Shown: positions 24,430 through 33,150, counted from the first letter of the stretch. The stretch is 34,522 bases of DNA from an uncultured Brachyspira sp. (GCF_934747485.1 NZ_CAKVGN010000026.1:1-34522), one strand, 5' to 3'. Notes: generated by a model not told the origin, from the letters alone. Translations and numbers: made by a program.

Positions 24430-27140
24430 ATAACATTTTCTCTGTTTTCTGTATATACTATTTTTTCATTATTATTTGTAGAGTAATCTTTATAAATTAT
24501 ATTATAGTCTTTATATCCAGCTTTAAATGATAAATTTGTATAGCTGAAACTATTTATTGTTATATTTGTATTAATAATATTTCTGCGTTCTTTTATATCT
24601 ACATTATCTTTAGGCATTGTTATAACCATTATCCAAGGGCTAAATCTTTTTGTATTATCTATAGTTGAGACTTCAGCAGTATATAATTTCTCATTTCCTA
24701 TATTAGTTTGAGAAACCTCATAATTTAATTTGTCTTCTAATAGAAGTTTTATATAGCTTGTAGAATATTTACCCTCAATAATAAAGCCATCATTATTATT
24801 ACTAATAGGAAGTTTACTGTTTATGTTCCATTTATACTTATAGCCGTTAATGTAGTTCTCATTATTTATATTAGGCAAAGCTTCTATGTCTTCTTTTATT
24901 ATCAATATATTAGGCTTTAAATAATAAAATGTTCTTTCAAAATTTCTAAGCGTTGTTTCATAAGTATAAACATTGTTTGCTTTGGCTTTGGCAAAAAAAA
25001 GTCTATTATTATTAGTAATGCTTATTATTTTTGAAAAGCTTGACGGTTTTTCTTCTATCCTATATTCATTAGTAGCATCAGATATTATTATAGTATTATG
25101 AAAATCTGCATATCCAAATATTTCTTTATTATCATCATTATTGTAAAAATATCCAAGCTCATCTATAATGCTGTCCCCATAATTATAATAAACAAAACTC
25201 ATTCTGTCATTATGATTAAGCCCATAAGATTTATATGCATTATATCCTTTTGCATATACACCCAAATATTGACTGTTTAATGATTTTATATCTCTATTGT
25301 ATATTGCAGTTTCTATATTTCTAAAATAGGCACTTTGATATTCATTATTTAAAGCACTAACAGCCTCATCTTTTATAGAATGATTATTCCATAAAAGCAT
25401 ATAAGGTAAATATTCTATATCAATAGCTTCACTTTGTCCGAATACAGAATAGTTTTTATAAAGTGCATTATTGTATGTTTTGCTTAATAACTCCATAATG
25501 GCACTTCTTGCACCATTATCAAAACGCATTTTACTTCTGCTGTCTATTAATGTATATCCAACAGGCAAAGTATACCCTGATGGGTATCCTATAATAGATA
25601 AATATTTACCTATATTTCTAAATGATTCATATTCAAATACATTGGCAACATCAGCATTTTTTAAAGCATTAGCATATATCAATATATTAAAAATAATTTC
25701 AAATGAATTATCTAAAGAAGCCTTTAAACTGCCGTCATCTTCAAACATACTAAATATTATAGAGTTTATATATTTAAGAGAAAATAAATACCAATTTCTT
25801 ACTTCTTCTTGATATAGATTCTCATTTAGCATATTTAATGATATTAAACCTAATGTTGTTATATATTTTATGTTATTAGCATCTCTATATAATGAAGGAT
25901 TATTAATTATGTATTTATATAATATATTTCCGTAGTCTATAAATTTCTGCTTTATTAATACTACTTCTTCAGATGATAATTCATCATATAATATATCAAA
26001 AGGCATTAATAATGAATTGGCTAATATATACGATGCTTCTATATTATTAAAGTTTTCTATATTGTTTTCATTTAAAAGTGAAATATCTTTTATTATTTGT
26101 TTTATATCATATTGAAATGCAGTATTTTCTTTTTCTAAATATGCCATTAAACTCATAAGCATTATATGCGAAGGAAGATTGGCAAAGTATATTTTATTAT
26201 TATTAGTGGTATATGATATATTATCTAAATACCATTTACCTACATTGTTTGAAGTATACAGCTTAAAATAATTAAAATTTCTTAAAAACGCTGATTGAGG
26301 CATTCTCTTAGAATTATATACATTATTTAGTAAATTAAGAGTTGCAGCATCAGCGAAAATAAAAGGTCTTTGAGTATTAGCTGCGGTATTTGTTATAGTA
26401 TTAATATCTTTAGTTTTATCGGTTATGAAGAAATGATATATTTTTCTTAGATTAGTATCTCCATTTTCATCTAAAGCAATATACCATTTTCCATTATTTA
26501 GTTTATTTGTAATATCAAAAAAGTTATTGTTTCTGATAGTATATTCATATGTATTATTAAAAGATAAGTCTTGTGCTAAATATACTTTAAGCAAATTTAA
26601 TTTTTTGTTAATCATAAAAAAAGGAGGATTGCTTTTTGCTATATGACCGCTTTCAGGTAAAACTAATGCTATTGTATTATTGTATTCATTTATTTTGCCG
26701 TTTAATGAAATTGTAAGTTTTTCTTTTGTGTCATAGCTTCCAACACTCTCTAAACTTATTTCTATATTTTTTATCTTTTCATTAGATAAATGCGGAGTAA
26801 AATTAGTGGAATATAATTCTATATTGATGGTTTGATTAACATTAGGGTTTACAATAGAATAGCTTTTTTTTATATTATCTTCTTCAACGCATATATCTAA
26901 AAGGGTAGGTATATTATCAGTTTCTATATTATAACTTAACATAATACCATTTTTTATTTTTTTATTCACTTCTAATTCTATGTATTTGGGATATATTTTA
27001 TTATATTCTGGAAAAGTTATAGTATAGGAATCTTCTTTTTTATTGTAAACTGCATTTATCTCACCGACAGTAACATTTTTTGATGAACAAGAGATTATGT
27101 TTATAATGATAATAAAAATAAAAAATAAATATCTAAACAT
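24414..27140 (-). CDS. heparinase II/III-like polysaccharide lyase lipoprotein
   Basis: The 908-residue product has a lipoprotein signal (lipobox NIISC, Cys18). An N-terminal Ig-like, DUF4962-like region follows (about 20-240, with NNGKWYIALDENG). A helical toroid spans about 260-610 (DDGSLKASLDNSFEIIFN). The C-terminal beta-sandwich carries GLNHNDRMSFVYYNYGDSII (Asn642-His643-Asn644-Asp645) and FHNTIII near 681. This arrangement is that of heparinase II/III-type lyases, which cleave uronic-acid polysaccharides by elimination. The exact substrate (glycosaminoglycan, alginate-like or other) cannot be read. The lipid anchor implies the cell surface or periplasm. It follows the coiled-coil gene by nine bases and precedes amino-sugar genes. 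Confidence 0.75.
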   Translation of the reverse strand: MFRYLFFIFIIIINIISCSSKNVTVGEINAVYNKKEDSYTITFPEYNKIYPKYIELEVNKKIKNGIMLSYNIETDNIPTLLDICVEEDNIKKSYSIVNPNVNQTINIELYSTNFTPHLSNEKIKNIEISLESVGSYDTKEKLTISLNGKINEYNNTIALVLPESGHIAKSNPPFFMINKKLNLLKVYLAQDLSFNNTYEYTIRNNNFFDITNKLNNGKWYIALDENGDTNLRKIYHFFITDKTKDINTITNTAANTQRPFIFADAATLNLLNNVYNSKRMPQSAFLRNFNYFKLYTSNNVGKWYLDNISYTTNNNKIYFANLPSHIMLMSLMAYLEKENTAFQYDIKQIIKDISLLNENNIENFNNIEASYILANSLLMPFDILYDELSSEEVVLIKQKFIDYGNILYKYIINNPSLYRDANNIKYITTLGLISLNMLNENLYQEEVRNWYLFSLKYINSIIFSMFEDDGSLKASLDNSFEIIFNILIYANALKNADVANVFEYESFRNIGKYLSIIGYPSGYTLPVGYTLIDSRSKMRFDNGARSAIMELLSKTYNNALYKNYSVFGQSEAIDIEYLPYMLLWNNHSIKDEAVSALNNEYQSAYFRNIETAIYNRDIKSLNSQYLGVYAKGYNAYKSYGLNHNDRMSFVYYNYGDSIIDELGYFYNNDDNKEIFGYADFHNTIIISDATNEYRIEEKPSSFSKIISITNNNRLFFAKAKANNVYTYETTLRNFERTFYYLKPNILIIKEDIEALPNINNENYINGYKYKWNINSKLPISNNNDGFIIEGKYSTSYIKLLLEDKLNYEVSQTNIGNEKLYTAEVSTIDNTKRFSPWIMVITMPKDNVDIKERRNIINTNITINSFSYTNLSFKAGYKDYNIIYKDYSTNNNEKIVYTENRENVIISPY

Positions 27141-27149
27141 AAAAAACTT

Positions 27150-29279
27150 CTATTCCAATCTAACTCTATGCAAACCTCTAAGATAATAAGTTATATCTTG
27201 TATGTTTTTATCTATCATTTGTTTATATTCATCTGGTATATTTTGATCTCTTATTAACTTAAACATATCAAGACCTTCTTGTAAGTTACCAAGCAAACTT
27301 ATTCTCGCAGCATTTCTTAATATTTTTTTGTATTTTGAATAATACATATTTTCAGGCATATTATCAAAGCCGTAAGTAATAACAAGTTTTTTTTCATAAT
27401 CATCAGTATCATCAAGAAGCTTCATTCTCATTGTAGGAGTTTCGCTTGCAGGTCTTAATTGAGTTTCTGGTTTTGATAATTTACTTGTTTCTTTTGGAGC
27501 TTCTACTTTTACTGTAATATTAGGAACTTGCTGATTTGGAGATGATGTTGTTATAGTTTGTTTGCTTCCATCTTCATTGTTTGTAACTATCGTTTGACCT
27601 GCAGATTGAGGAGTATATCCTTCATTTATTTCAACTCTGCTGTTTTCAATTTTATCTATTATTGTAAATGGGCGTTTTTGAGCATTGTCATTTTGATATG
27701 TGTCTTCGAGTCTGCTTTCTACTAAATCTTCTAATTGCTCTGATGCTTTATTTAATCTATCTTCGCCTTCTGTTAGAGTTCCCTTTTTATTTTCATTTTT
27801 TTCATTTTCTTTTTGTTCTCTATAATCGTCCATAGCAGCACACATTATGCCTGCCATTTTTTTTATTCCTTCTTCTGTTGCAGGGTCTATATCAAAGGCT
27901 TTATCTCCTTGCATATTCAAAGTGTCATTTGTACCATTAGGGTCTAACGGATTTTCTGGCATATTAGGATTATTATAATAATTAACTTGGCTGTTTTTTA
28001 TAGTTGATGCTATATCTTTTGCTGAACTTTGTATATTACTTCTTATTAATCTTAACTTCTCTTCTTCTTTCTTTAGATGTTCTCTTTTTTTGTCTAATAA
28101 CTCTCTTTCTTTTTTTATTCTTTTTAATATTTTTAAATTTTCTCTAAATTTTTCTTTATCTTCTTTTGAAAGTTTATTAGCATTTTTTTTATTTTCTTTT
28201 AATTGTTCTACAGCATTTTTTAATTTCTCAGTAACTTCTCTTCTTAAGCTTTCAGACTGTTCTAATTTCTTTTTTAAATCATTTATTTCTTTTACACTGC
28301 CTTTAGAGCCTTTATTTTCTTTTTTTAATGATTCTATCTGTTCGCTTAATTTGATATTGTTAGCTTCAATTTTGTTTTTTTGATTTTCTGATTCTTTTAA
28401 TTTATTTTCTAAGTCTTTTATTAGTTTTGAAGTTTCTTTATCTTTTTTGTCAGTATCTTTATTAGTTTTTAATGCCTCTTTAATTTTTGAGTTAAGCTCT
28501 TTGTTTTGGCTTTCTATTTTCTCTTTTTCTGTTTGTAGAGCTTTTAATTTATTTTCTAAGTCTTTTATTAGTTTTGAAGTTTCTTTATCTTTTTTGTCAG
28601 TATCTTTATTAGCTTGTAATGCTTCTTTTATTTTTAAGTTTAATTCTTTGTTTTGACTTTCTATTTTCTTTTTTTCTGTTTCCAAAGCTTTTAATTTGCT
28701 TTCTAAGTCTTTTATTAGTTTTGAAGTTTCTTTATCTTTTTTGTCTGTATCTTTATTAGCTTGTAATGCTTCTTTTATTTTTAAGTTTAATTCTTTGTTT
28801 TGACTTTCTATTTTCTCTTTTTCTGTTTGTAGAGCTTTTAATTTACTTTCTAAGTCTTTTATTAGTTTTGAAGTTTCTTTATCTTTTTTGTCTGTATCTT
28901 TATTAGCTTGTAGTGCTTCTTTTATTTTTAAGTTTAATTCTTTGTTTTGACTTTCTATTTTTTTCTTTTCTTCTTCAAGCTTTTTATTATTCTTTTCCAA
29001 TAACTCTAATCTTTTTTTTAATTTAGTTATATCTTCATTAATTGTTTTTACATTATCAGTTTTGTATTTTTTTATATTTTCTTCTAACTGTTTTATTTTT
29101 TCTTTATATTTATCTTCAAGCTTTTTATATTTATCTTCCAATTTCTTTTTTTGCAAATCTATTACTTTTAAATATTTTTCATTTAGTTCAATGTTTTTTG
29201 CTTCAGATTTATCTAATTTTGTTTGTAATTTCTCAGCAATTTTTTTGTAATTTTCTTCAGTTGTTTTTTTTACAGCCAT
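27150..29279 (-). CDS. long coiled-coil protein with four 49-residue repeats
   Basis: The 709-residue protein has no signal or membrane segment. Residues about 1-430 are almost pure Lys/Glu-rich coiled coil. Residues 106-301 are four near-identical 49-residue repeats (unit starts KKIESQNKELNLKIKEALQA). Residues about 430-620 are a low-complexity Asn/Pro/Thr-rich linker. The last 90 residues form a compact conserved-looking domain (KLVITYGFDNMPENMYYSKY...; LLGNLQEGLDMFKLI) that resembles a helical-repeat module. I recognise no family. A cytoskeletal or scaffolding role is possible from shape alone. It is first in the operon with the lyase lipoprotein and has its own promoter. Confidence 0.8.
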   Translation of the reverse strand: MAVKKTTEENYKKIAEKLQTKLDKSEAKNIELNEKYLKVIDLQKKKLEDKYKKLEDKYKEKIKQLEENIKKYKTDNVKTINEDITKLKKRLELLEKNNKKLEEEKKKIESQNKELNLKIKEALQANKDTDKKDKETSKLIKDLESKLKALQTEKEKIESQNKELNLKIKEALQANKDTDKKDKETSKLIKDLESKLKALETEKKKIESQNKELNLKIKEALQANKDTDKKDKETSKLIKDLENKLKALQTEKEKIESQNKELNSKIKEALKTNKDTDKKDKETSKLIKDLENKLKESENQKNKIEANNIKLSEQIESLKKENKGSKGSVKEINDLKKKLEQSESLRREVTEKLKNAVEQLKENKKNANKLSKEDKEKFRENLKILKRIKKERELLDKKREHLKKEEEKLRLIRSNIQSSAKDIASTIKNSQVNYYNNPNMPENPLDPNGTNDTLNMQGDKAFDIDPATEEGIKKMAGIMCAAMDDYREQKENEKNENKKGTLTEGEDRLNKASEQLEDLVESRLEDTYQNDNAQKRPFTIIDKIENSRVEINEGYTPQSAGQTIVTNNEDGSKQTITTSSPNQQVPNITVKVEAPKETSKLSKPETQLRPASETPTMRMKLLDDTDDYEKKLVITYGFDNMPENMYYSKYKKILRNAARISLLGNLQEGLDMFKLIRDQNIPDEYKQMIDKNIQDITYYLRGLHRVRLE
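28377..28964 (-). repeat. four tandem 147-base coding repeats
   Basis: Four in-frame units of 147 bases (49 codons) encode residues 106-154, 155-203, 204-252 and 253-301 of the coiled-coil protein. Units 1-3 are nearly identical at the DNA level; unit 4 is more diverged. Forty-nine residues is seven heptads, so unit gain or loss keeps coiled-coil register. Confidence 0.9.
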
Positions 29280-29301
29280 TTTTTAAACCGCCATTAAATA
29301 T

Positions 29302-29330
29302 ATTATAATACCTATTCGTATTAACGGTAA
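29302..29330 (-). promoter_or_regulatory. promoter of the coiled-coil/lyase operon
   Basis: On the minus strand TTACCG (29330-29325) and TATAAT (29307-29302) are 17 bases apart. The -10 box is about 22 bases upstream of the ATG, so the leader would be short. The ribosome binding site (GGCGG) is weak. Confidence 0.55.
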
Positions 29331-29525
29331 TTTTTTTAATATGTTAACAAAAATATTTTATATTATTATATTAAAAATTAATAGTTTACAAAAACTTGAA
29401 ATAAAAAATATTTATGATAGAATAATTGTAAGATAAGGAATGAGGTCTCCTTAAATTATTTACTTAAATAATTAAACCGCTTATTTATTTTTAATTAATC
29501 AAAAAAAATATAAAAGCTGATGACT

Positions 29526-29603
29526 TCTGCAAATTTATGATTTTTTTATAAACTTAAATTATTTTTCTAATGCTTAATTTAAGTTATTTATGATTTTTGC
29601 AGA
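29526..29603. repeat. 78-base imperfect palindrome upstream of the antiporter
   Basis: TCTGCAAA (29526-29533) pairs with TTTGCAGA (29596-29603). The inner arms AACTTAAATTA (29551-29561) and TAATTTAAGTT (29575-29585) are perfectly complementary over 11 bases around a 13-base loop, and the intervening AT segments also partly match (TATGATTTTT in both directions). As RNA it would be one long hairpin ending about 80 bases before the antiporter start. Confidence 0.6.
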
Positions 29604-29683
29604 TAATAGTTTTTATATTTTCTACAATTTATATCATAATAAAAAATCAAATATATAAATACAATCAAAAAGGATTTAGTTTT

Positions 29684-30874
29684 ATGCTTCTTAGTTTGGC
29701 ATTGATATTTTTATGCGGAATGATACTTGGAAAAATATTTTCACTTTTAAAACTCCCATCACTTTTAGGACTAATTATAACAGGTATAATATTAGGACCT
29801 TATTGTCTTAATTTGCTTGACAATTCAATACTTTCAATATCAGCAGATTTAAGAGAATTGGCTCTCATCATTATATTAACAAGAGCAGGGCTTAACCTTG
29901 ATATAGAAGACTTAAAGAAAGTAGGGCGTCCTGCAATATTAATGTGCTTTGTGCCTGCAAGTTTTGAAATAATAGGAATGATTTTGATAGCCCCAAAACT
30001 TTTTGATATTAGTTTATTAGATGCTGCTTTAATGGGTTCTGTTGTAGCTGCTGTATCTCCTGCTGTGCTTGTTCCAAAAATGCTAAAACTTATAGACGAA
30101 AAATACGGTACCAACAAAAGCATACCTCAATTACTTATGGCAGGTGCTTCTGTTGATGATATATTTGTAATAGTGTTGTTTACATCTTTTACTTCGCTTG
30201 TTAAGGGAGGAAATATTTCTTATCTTGACTTTATAAAAATACCTACCTCTATTATATTTGGGCTTTTATTAGGTGTTATTATAGGTTTTATATTATCAAA
30301 GTTCTTTACTAAATTTCATATAAGAGACAGTGCAAAAGTAGTGATAATATTAAGCATATCTTTTATACTTGTTAGCATAGAAACTTCAATTTCAAATTTG
30401 TTTGGAGGTGTTATAGGAATATCTGGACTTCTTGCTGTTATGAGTATTGGGGCATATCTCAAAAAATCAAAAGAAGAATTATCAAAAAGGCTTTCATTAA
30501 AATATTCAAAACTTTGGGTGGCTGCTGAAATTATTCTTTTTGTGTTAGTTGGTGCTGCTGTAAATATTAATTATGCTTTTAATGCTGGTGTTTTAGGAAT
30601 TATATTAATATTTGCTGTTTTAATATTTAGAATGCTAGGAGTATTTGTATCATTAATAAAAACTAAACTAAACAAAAAAGAGAGAATATTTTCTATGATA
30701 GCATATTGCCCTAAAGCAACAGTGCAGGCTGCAATAGGTTCTATTACTTTATCGTTGGGTTTTGCTTCAGGAGAGATTATACTTGTAATAGCAGTACTTG
30801 CAATATTAATAACAGCACCGCTTGGAGCTTTTGCAATAGAAGCTTCTTACAAAAAGCTATTAGAACATGAATAG
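29684..30874 (+). CDS. CPA-type cation/proton antiporter
   Basis: From the ATG at 29684 (396 residues) the protein is a bundle of about 11-13 membrane helices. Typical motifs are KLPSLLGLIITGIILGP in the second helix, LTRAGLNLD, VSPAVLVP and the acidic pair in GASVDDIFVIVLF that binds the ion in CPA antiporters. It should exchange Na+ or K+ for H+ at the inner membrane. An in-frame TTG 29 codons upstream gives a longer frame, but it lies in the palindrome without a ribosome binding site, whereas AAAAGGA precedes the chosen ATG. There is no C-terminal TrkA-N domain. Ion specificity cannot be read. Confidence 0.87.
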   Translation: MLLSLALIFLCGMILGKIFSLLKLPSLLGLIITGIILGPYCLNLLDNSILSISADLRELALIIILTRAGLNLDIEDLKKVGRPAILMCFVPASFEIIGMILIAPKLFDISLLDAALMGSVVAAVSPAVLVPKMLKLIDEKYGTNKSIPQLLMAGASVDDIFVIVLFTSFTSLVKGGNISYLDFIKIPTSIIFGLLLGVIIGFILSKFFTKFHIRDSAKVVIILSISFILVSIETSISNLFGGVIGISGLLAVMSIGAYLKKSKEELSKRLSLKYSKLWVAAEIILFVLVGAAVNINYAFNAGVLGIILIFAVLIFRMLGVFVSLIKTKLNKKERIFSMIAYCPKATVQAAIGSITLSLGFASGEIILVIAVLAILITAPLGAFAIEASYKKLLEHE

Positions 30875-30928
30875 CATATACTGAAAATTTTTAAATTTAT
30901 CAAAATTTAGTTTTTAATTTTAAATATT

Positions 30929-30988
30929 TGCAGGGCTTTGCCCCGCACCCCACTTCTTTTGCTGCCGCAAATAAGCAAAAAGGCTGCA
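30929..30988. repeat. GC-rich compound palindrome 1
   Basis: TGCAG (30929-30933) and CTGCA (30984-30988) close the element. Inside are GGGC-TTT-GCCC (about 30933-30943) and TTTTGCT/AGCAAAA (about 30957-30980). By count 33 of 60 bases are G or C, about twice the local background. The sharp edges suggest a dispersed intergenic repeat. Confidence 0.6.
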
Positions 30989-31074
30989 TTAAAAAACTAG
31001 CTTTTAAGCATATCCAAAAGTACAGATATTATTTTATATTAGTACATATTCCAACATATAGAGTGCACTTTTTG

Positions 31075-31141
31075 CAACTTTGACGAAGTCCGCACAGCGA
31101 CCGAAGGAAGTGCCTGTGGGTGCGAAGGCGGGAAAAAGTTG
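31075..31141. repeat. GC-rich compound palindrome 2
   Basis: CAACTTT (31075-31081) and AAAGTTG (31135-31141) are perfect inverted ends. Between them 34 of 51 bases (31082-31132) are G or C. The interior contains CACAG/CTGTG (near 31093-31118) and three CGAAG pentamers (31084, 31102, 31123). The form is that of a small palindromic repeat or a structured RNA. Confidence 0.6.
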
Positions 31142-31192
31142 ATAATATTTTATAAAATAAATAAATTAGCCAATTATATTTATTTATGTATA

Positions 31193-31411
31193 TCATTCGC
31201 TTTCTTTTATTAATACCACTAAACCTGCTGCCTCAAGTAAAGATACTATATATACTTTATCATTATCTTTTATATCTATAGCCATATTGCAAACACCAAA
31301 TATAGGCTCTGGGGCAGGACGCACAATCACTTCAATACCAGCATCTTCTAATATCTTTTCTGCCTTTATTAAATCTCTTGGTGTTTTTAAATAACAAAAA
31401 CTTTTAGTCAT
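31193..31411 (-). CDS. DUF3343 protein, putative Se/S carrier
   Basis: This 72-residue protein fits the DUF3343 pattern: an N-terminal strand ending FCYLKTPRDLIKAEKILEDAGIEV, then VRPAPEP...GVCNMAIDI with one conserved-position Cys, and a C-terminal helix. DUF3343 genes are often found beside yedF and EF2568-type aminotransferases and are thought to be thiol carriers for selenium or sulfur. Here it is the last gene of exactly such a set, 12 bases after the aminotransferase gene. The chemical role is inferred from context only. Confidence 0.8.
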   Translation of the reverse strand: MTKSFCYLKTPRDLIKAEKILEDAGIEVIVRPAPEPIFGVCNMAIDIKDNDKVYIVSLLEAAGLVVLIKESE

Positions 31412-31423
31412 ATATTAAAAATC

Positions 31424-32539
31424 CTATAATTTATTTATAAGTACATCAGCTAAATATTCTAAATCTTCTTTTGTAGTGTATGGTGAAAAAGAAAATCTTA
31501 TAGCACCATTATTATTGTTGTAAAAATTATGAGCTAAAATTGCACAATGAAAACCATATCTGCACTCTATATTAAAATCATCATATAACCTATGAGCAAT
31601 TTCAGCCATATTAGAATCGCTCTCTATTGAAAATAAAAAACCCTGAGAAGAAGGCTCATCAGACCAAATTACTTTATATTTATTTGAGCTTTCTATTTTT
31701 TTTATAGTGCTTATCATGTCATCTGTTGTTATGTTCCATGATGGTCTATTTTTTAATGCTGCCAAAAGCCCTATAATACCCACAGTGTTAGGAGTGCCGG
31801 CCTCATATATCTCTGGCACACTATAAGGCGTTTCAAATCCGTCCCCAAAGCCGCCGCCAAAATATGACGCTTTAAGTTTGTTAGGCTCCTTCACATAAAA
31901 ACCGCCTGTACCAGTAGGTCCAAGTAAACCCTTATGACCAGTAAATGCTAAATAATCTATATTCCAATCATCAGCAAATATATCGCCAACACCTACATAT
32001 TGAGTGGCATCAACGAGTAGGGGAATATCTTTGAGCGTTTCTTTTATCTCTTTTATTGGCTGTATAACTCCGCTAATATTGCTTTCCATATTAACTATGG
32101 CAAGAGATATTTTTTCTTTTTTTACTATTTCAGATAAAGCTTCAATATCTATTTTTCCTCCTTCTTTTGAAGGAATTAATTGATATTCAACATTTTTGTT
32201 TTTATATAAATGATAAATAGGTCTCAGTACTGCATTATGTTCCAATGATGAAATTAGAATTTTTGTGTCATGCAAATCTAAACCTATTAATATATCATTA
32301 ACAGCCCTTGTTGCCCCAGAAGTAAATACAATATTAGAATCTTTTTTTGTGCCTATAAACTTATTTGCTAAAAGTTCTCTGCACTCTTCTATTTTTTCTG
32401 TGGTGTATTTTCCTCTTTTGGTGTTTACCCTTCCATAAGTGCCTCCGATATTAAGTAAAAAATTACTCATCTCTTCAGCGACTTCTTTAGGTTTAGGGAA
32501 ACTCGTTGTTGAGTTATCAAAATAGTAATATTTATCCAT
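31424..32539 (-). CDS. class V aminotransferase, cysteine desulfurase/selenocysteine lyase-like (EF2568 type)
   Basis: The 371-residue PLP enzyme begins YYFDNSTTSFPKPKEV, as in the EF2568-type subfamily. PLP residues are visible: His101 (EHNAV), Asp177 (LLVDATQ) and the Schiff-base Lys203 (FTGHKGLLGPTG). The catalytic-loop Cys332 lies in YGFHCAILAH. It should take sulfur or selenium from (seleno)cysteine to form an enzyme persulfide or perselenide. It lies six bases after yedF and before DUF3343, a trio known from selenium-dependent molybdenum hydroxylase gene sets. It is not the iron-sulfur IscS/NifS type by context: no iscU is nearby. Confidence 0.87.
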   Translation of the reverse strand: MDKYYYFDNSTTSFPKPKEVAEEMSNFLLNIGGTYGRVNTKRGKYTTEKIEECRELLANKFIGTKKDSNIVFTSGATRAVNDILIGLDLHDTKILISSLEHNAVLRPIYHLYKNKNVEYQLIPSKEGGKIDIEALSEIVKKEKISLAIVNMESNISGVIQPIKEIKETLKDIPLLVDATQYVGVGDIFADDWNIDYLAFTGHKGLLGPTGTGGFYVKEPNKLKASYFGGGFGDGFETPYSVPEIYEAGTPNTVGIIGLLAALKNRPSWNITTDDMISTIKKIESSNKYKVIWSDEPSSQGFLFSIESDSNMAEIAHRLYDDFNIECRYGFHCAILAHNFYNNNNGAIRFSFSPYTTKEDLEYLADVLINKL

Positions 32540-32545
32540 AAAAAA

Positions 32546-33118
32546 TTATGCTCTTATTATAGCAGAAGCATTAGCCATAGCCTCTATTATACCAAGCATA
32601 TTAGTTTGTTCTTCTACTTTTATTCCTTCCAATTCATAAAACTTAACACAAGTTCCGCAGAAAAATATTTTTATTCCAGCATCTCTAAGCTCTTGTAACA
32701 AACTTTTATAAGGCTCATCAATTCCTAAATAAACCCCTCCATTATAGCAATATAAAGCCTCAGGTTTTGGAGTGGCATCTTTTAAAGCTCCTAAAAATGC
32801 TTTTAATAATAATTCTCCAAGTTCATCGTTTCCCTGTCCCATAGCTTTTTTATCTACTACTGCTATTACAGGACCTGATGATTTTTCTTTTGATGATTCA
32901 TTTTGTGATAATTCTTTGTTTTTTGTTATTTTGAAATTCATTCCATCATTAGTATAAGTTATTTTGTTATTATTAAGAAAATCAGTTATATTATGAAATG
33001 CTACCTCATCATCAATAAGAACCTCAATCTCTTCGTTAAGATTAGCATTTGTTAAAGCTGTTTTAGTTAATATTAAAGGTTTTGGGCAAGGAACGCCTCT
33101 TGCATCTACTGTTTTCAT
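32546..33118 (-). CDS. yedF: YedF-like selenium-metabolism sulfurtransferase-like protein
   Basis: The 190-residue protein joins a TusA-like domain (1 to about 68, with the CPKP motif at Cys11) to a C-terminal DsrE-like domain (about 83-190) bearing CGTC (Cys154, Cys157). This two-domain form is the selenium-metabolism YedF type, longer than E. coli YedF, which is TusA alone. It probably relays selenium or sulfur between carriers, receiving it from the adjacent aminotransferase. It lies 32 bases after exbD in a minus-strand run of five genes. Confidence 0.85.
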   Translation of the reverse strand: MKTVDARGVPCPKPLILTKTALTNANLNEEIEVLIDDEVAFHNITDFLNNNKITYTNDGMNFKITKNKELSQNESSKEKSSGPVIAVVDKKAMGQGNDELGELLLKAFLGALKDATPKPEALYCYNGGVYLGIDEPYKSLLQELRDAGIKIFFCGTCVKFYELEGIKVEEQTNMLGIIEAMANASAIIRA

Positions 33119-33150
33119 AAAAATACTCCTATTTACTATATATTAATTTT

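Larger units (their letters stand above)
29280..29683. other. 404-base non-coding divergent region
   Basis: It holds the minus-strand promoter described above and a run of AT-rich inverted repeats: AAGGA...TCCTT (near 29436-29453), AATTATTT/AAATAATT (near 29454-29473) and the long 29526-29603 palindrome. No open frame in it looks genuine. The plus-strand promoter of the antiporter is probably here but I cannot point to clear boxes. Confidence 0.5.
30875..31192. other. 318-base non-coding region with two GC-rich elements
   Basis: The stretch separates the antiporter from the convergent DUF3343 gene. AT-rich sequence is interrupted by a 60-base element (30929-30988) and a 67-base element (31075-31141), both far richer in GC than their surroundings. 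No coding frame is convincing. The hairpins may also serve as terminators for the two converging transcripts. Confidence 0.6.

Noticed and set aside
28090..28656. Plus-strand Ser/Phe-rich frames opposite the coiled-coil gene
   Set aside because: They are complements of Lys/Glu-rich codons and have no ribosome binding sites.
28377..28964. Tandem repeats as a CRISPR array
   Set aside because: The 147-base units are contiguous, in frame and coding, with no unique spacers.
29597..29683. Longer antiporter start at TTG 29597
   Set aside because: The TTG lies in the palindrome with no ribosome binding site; AAAAGGA precedes the ATG at 29684 and membrane-protein homology begins there.
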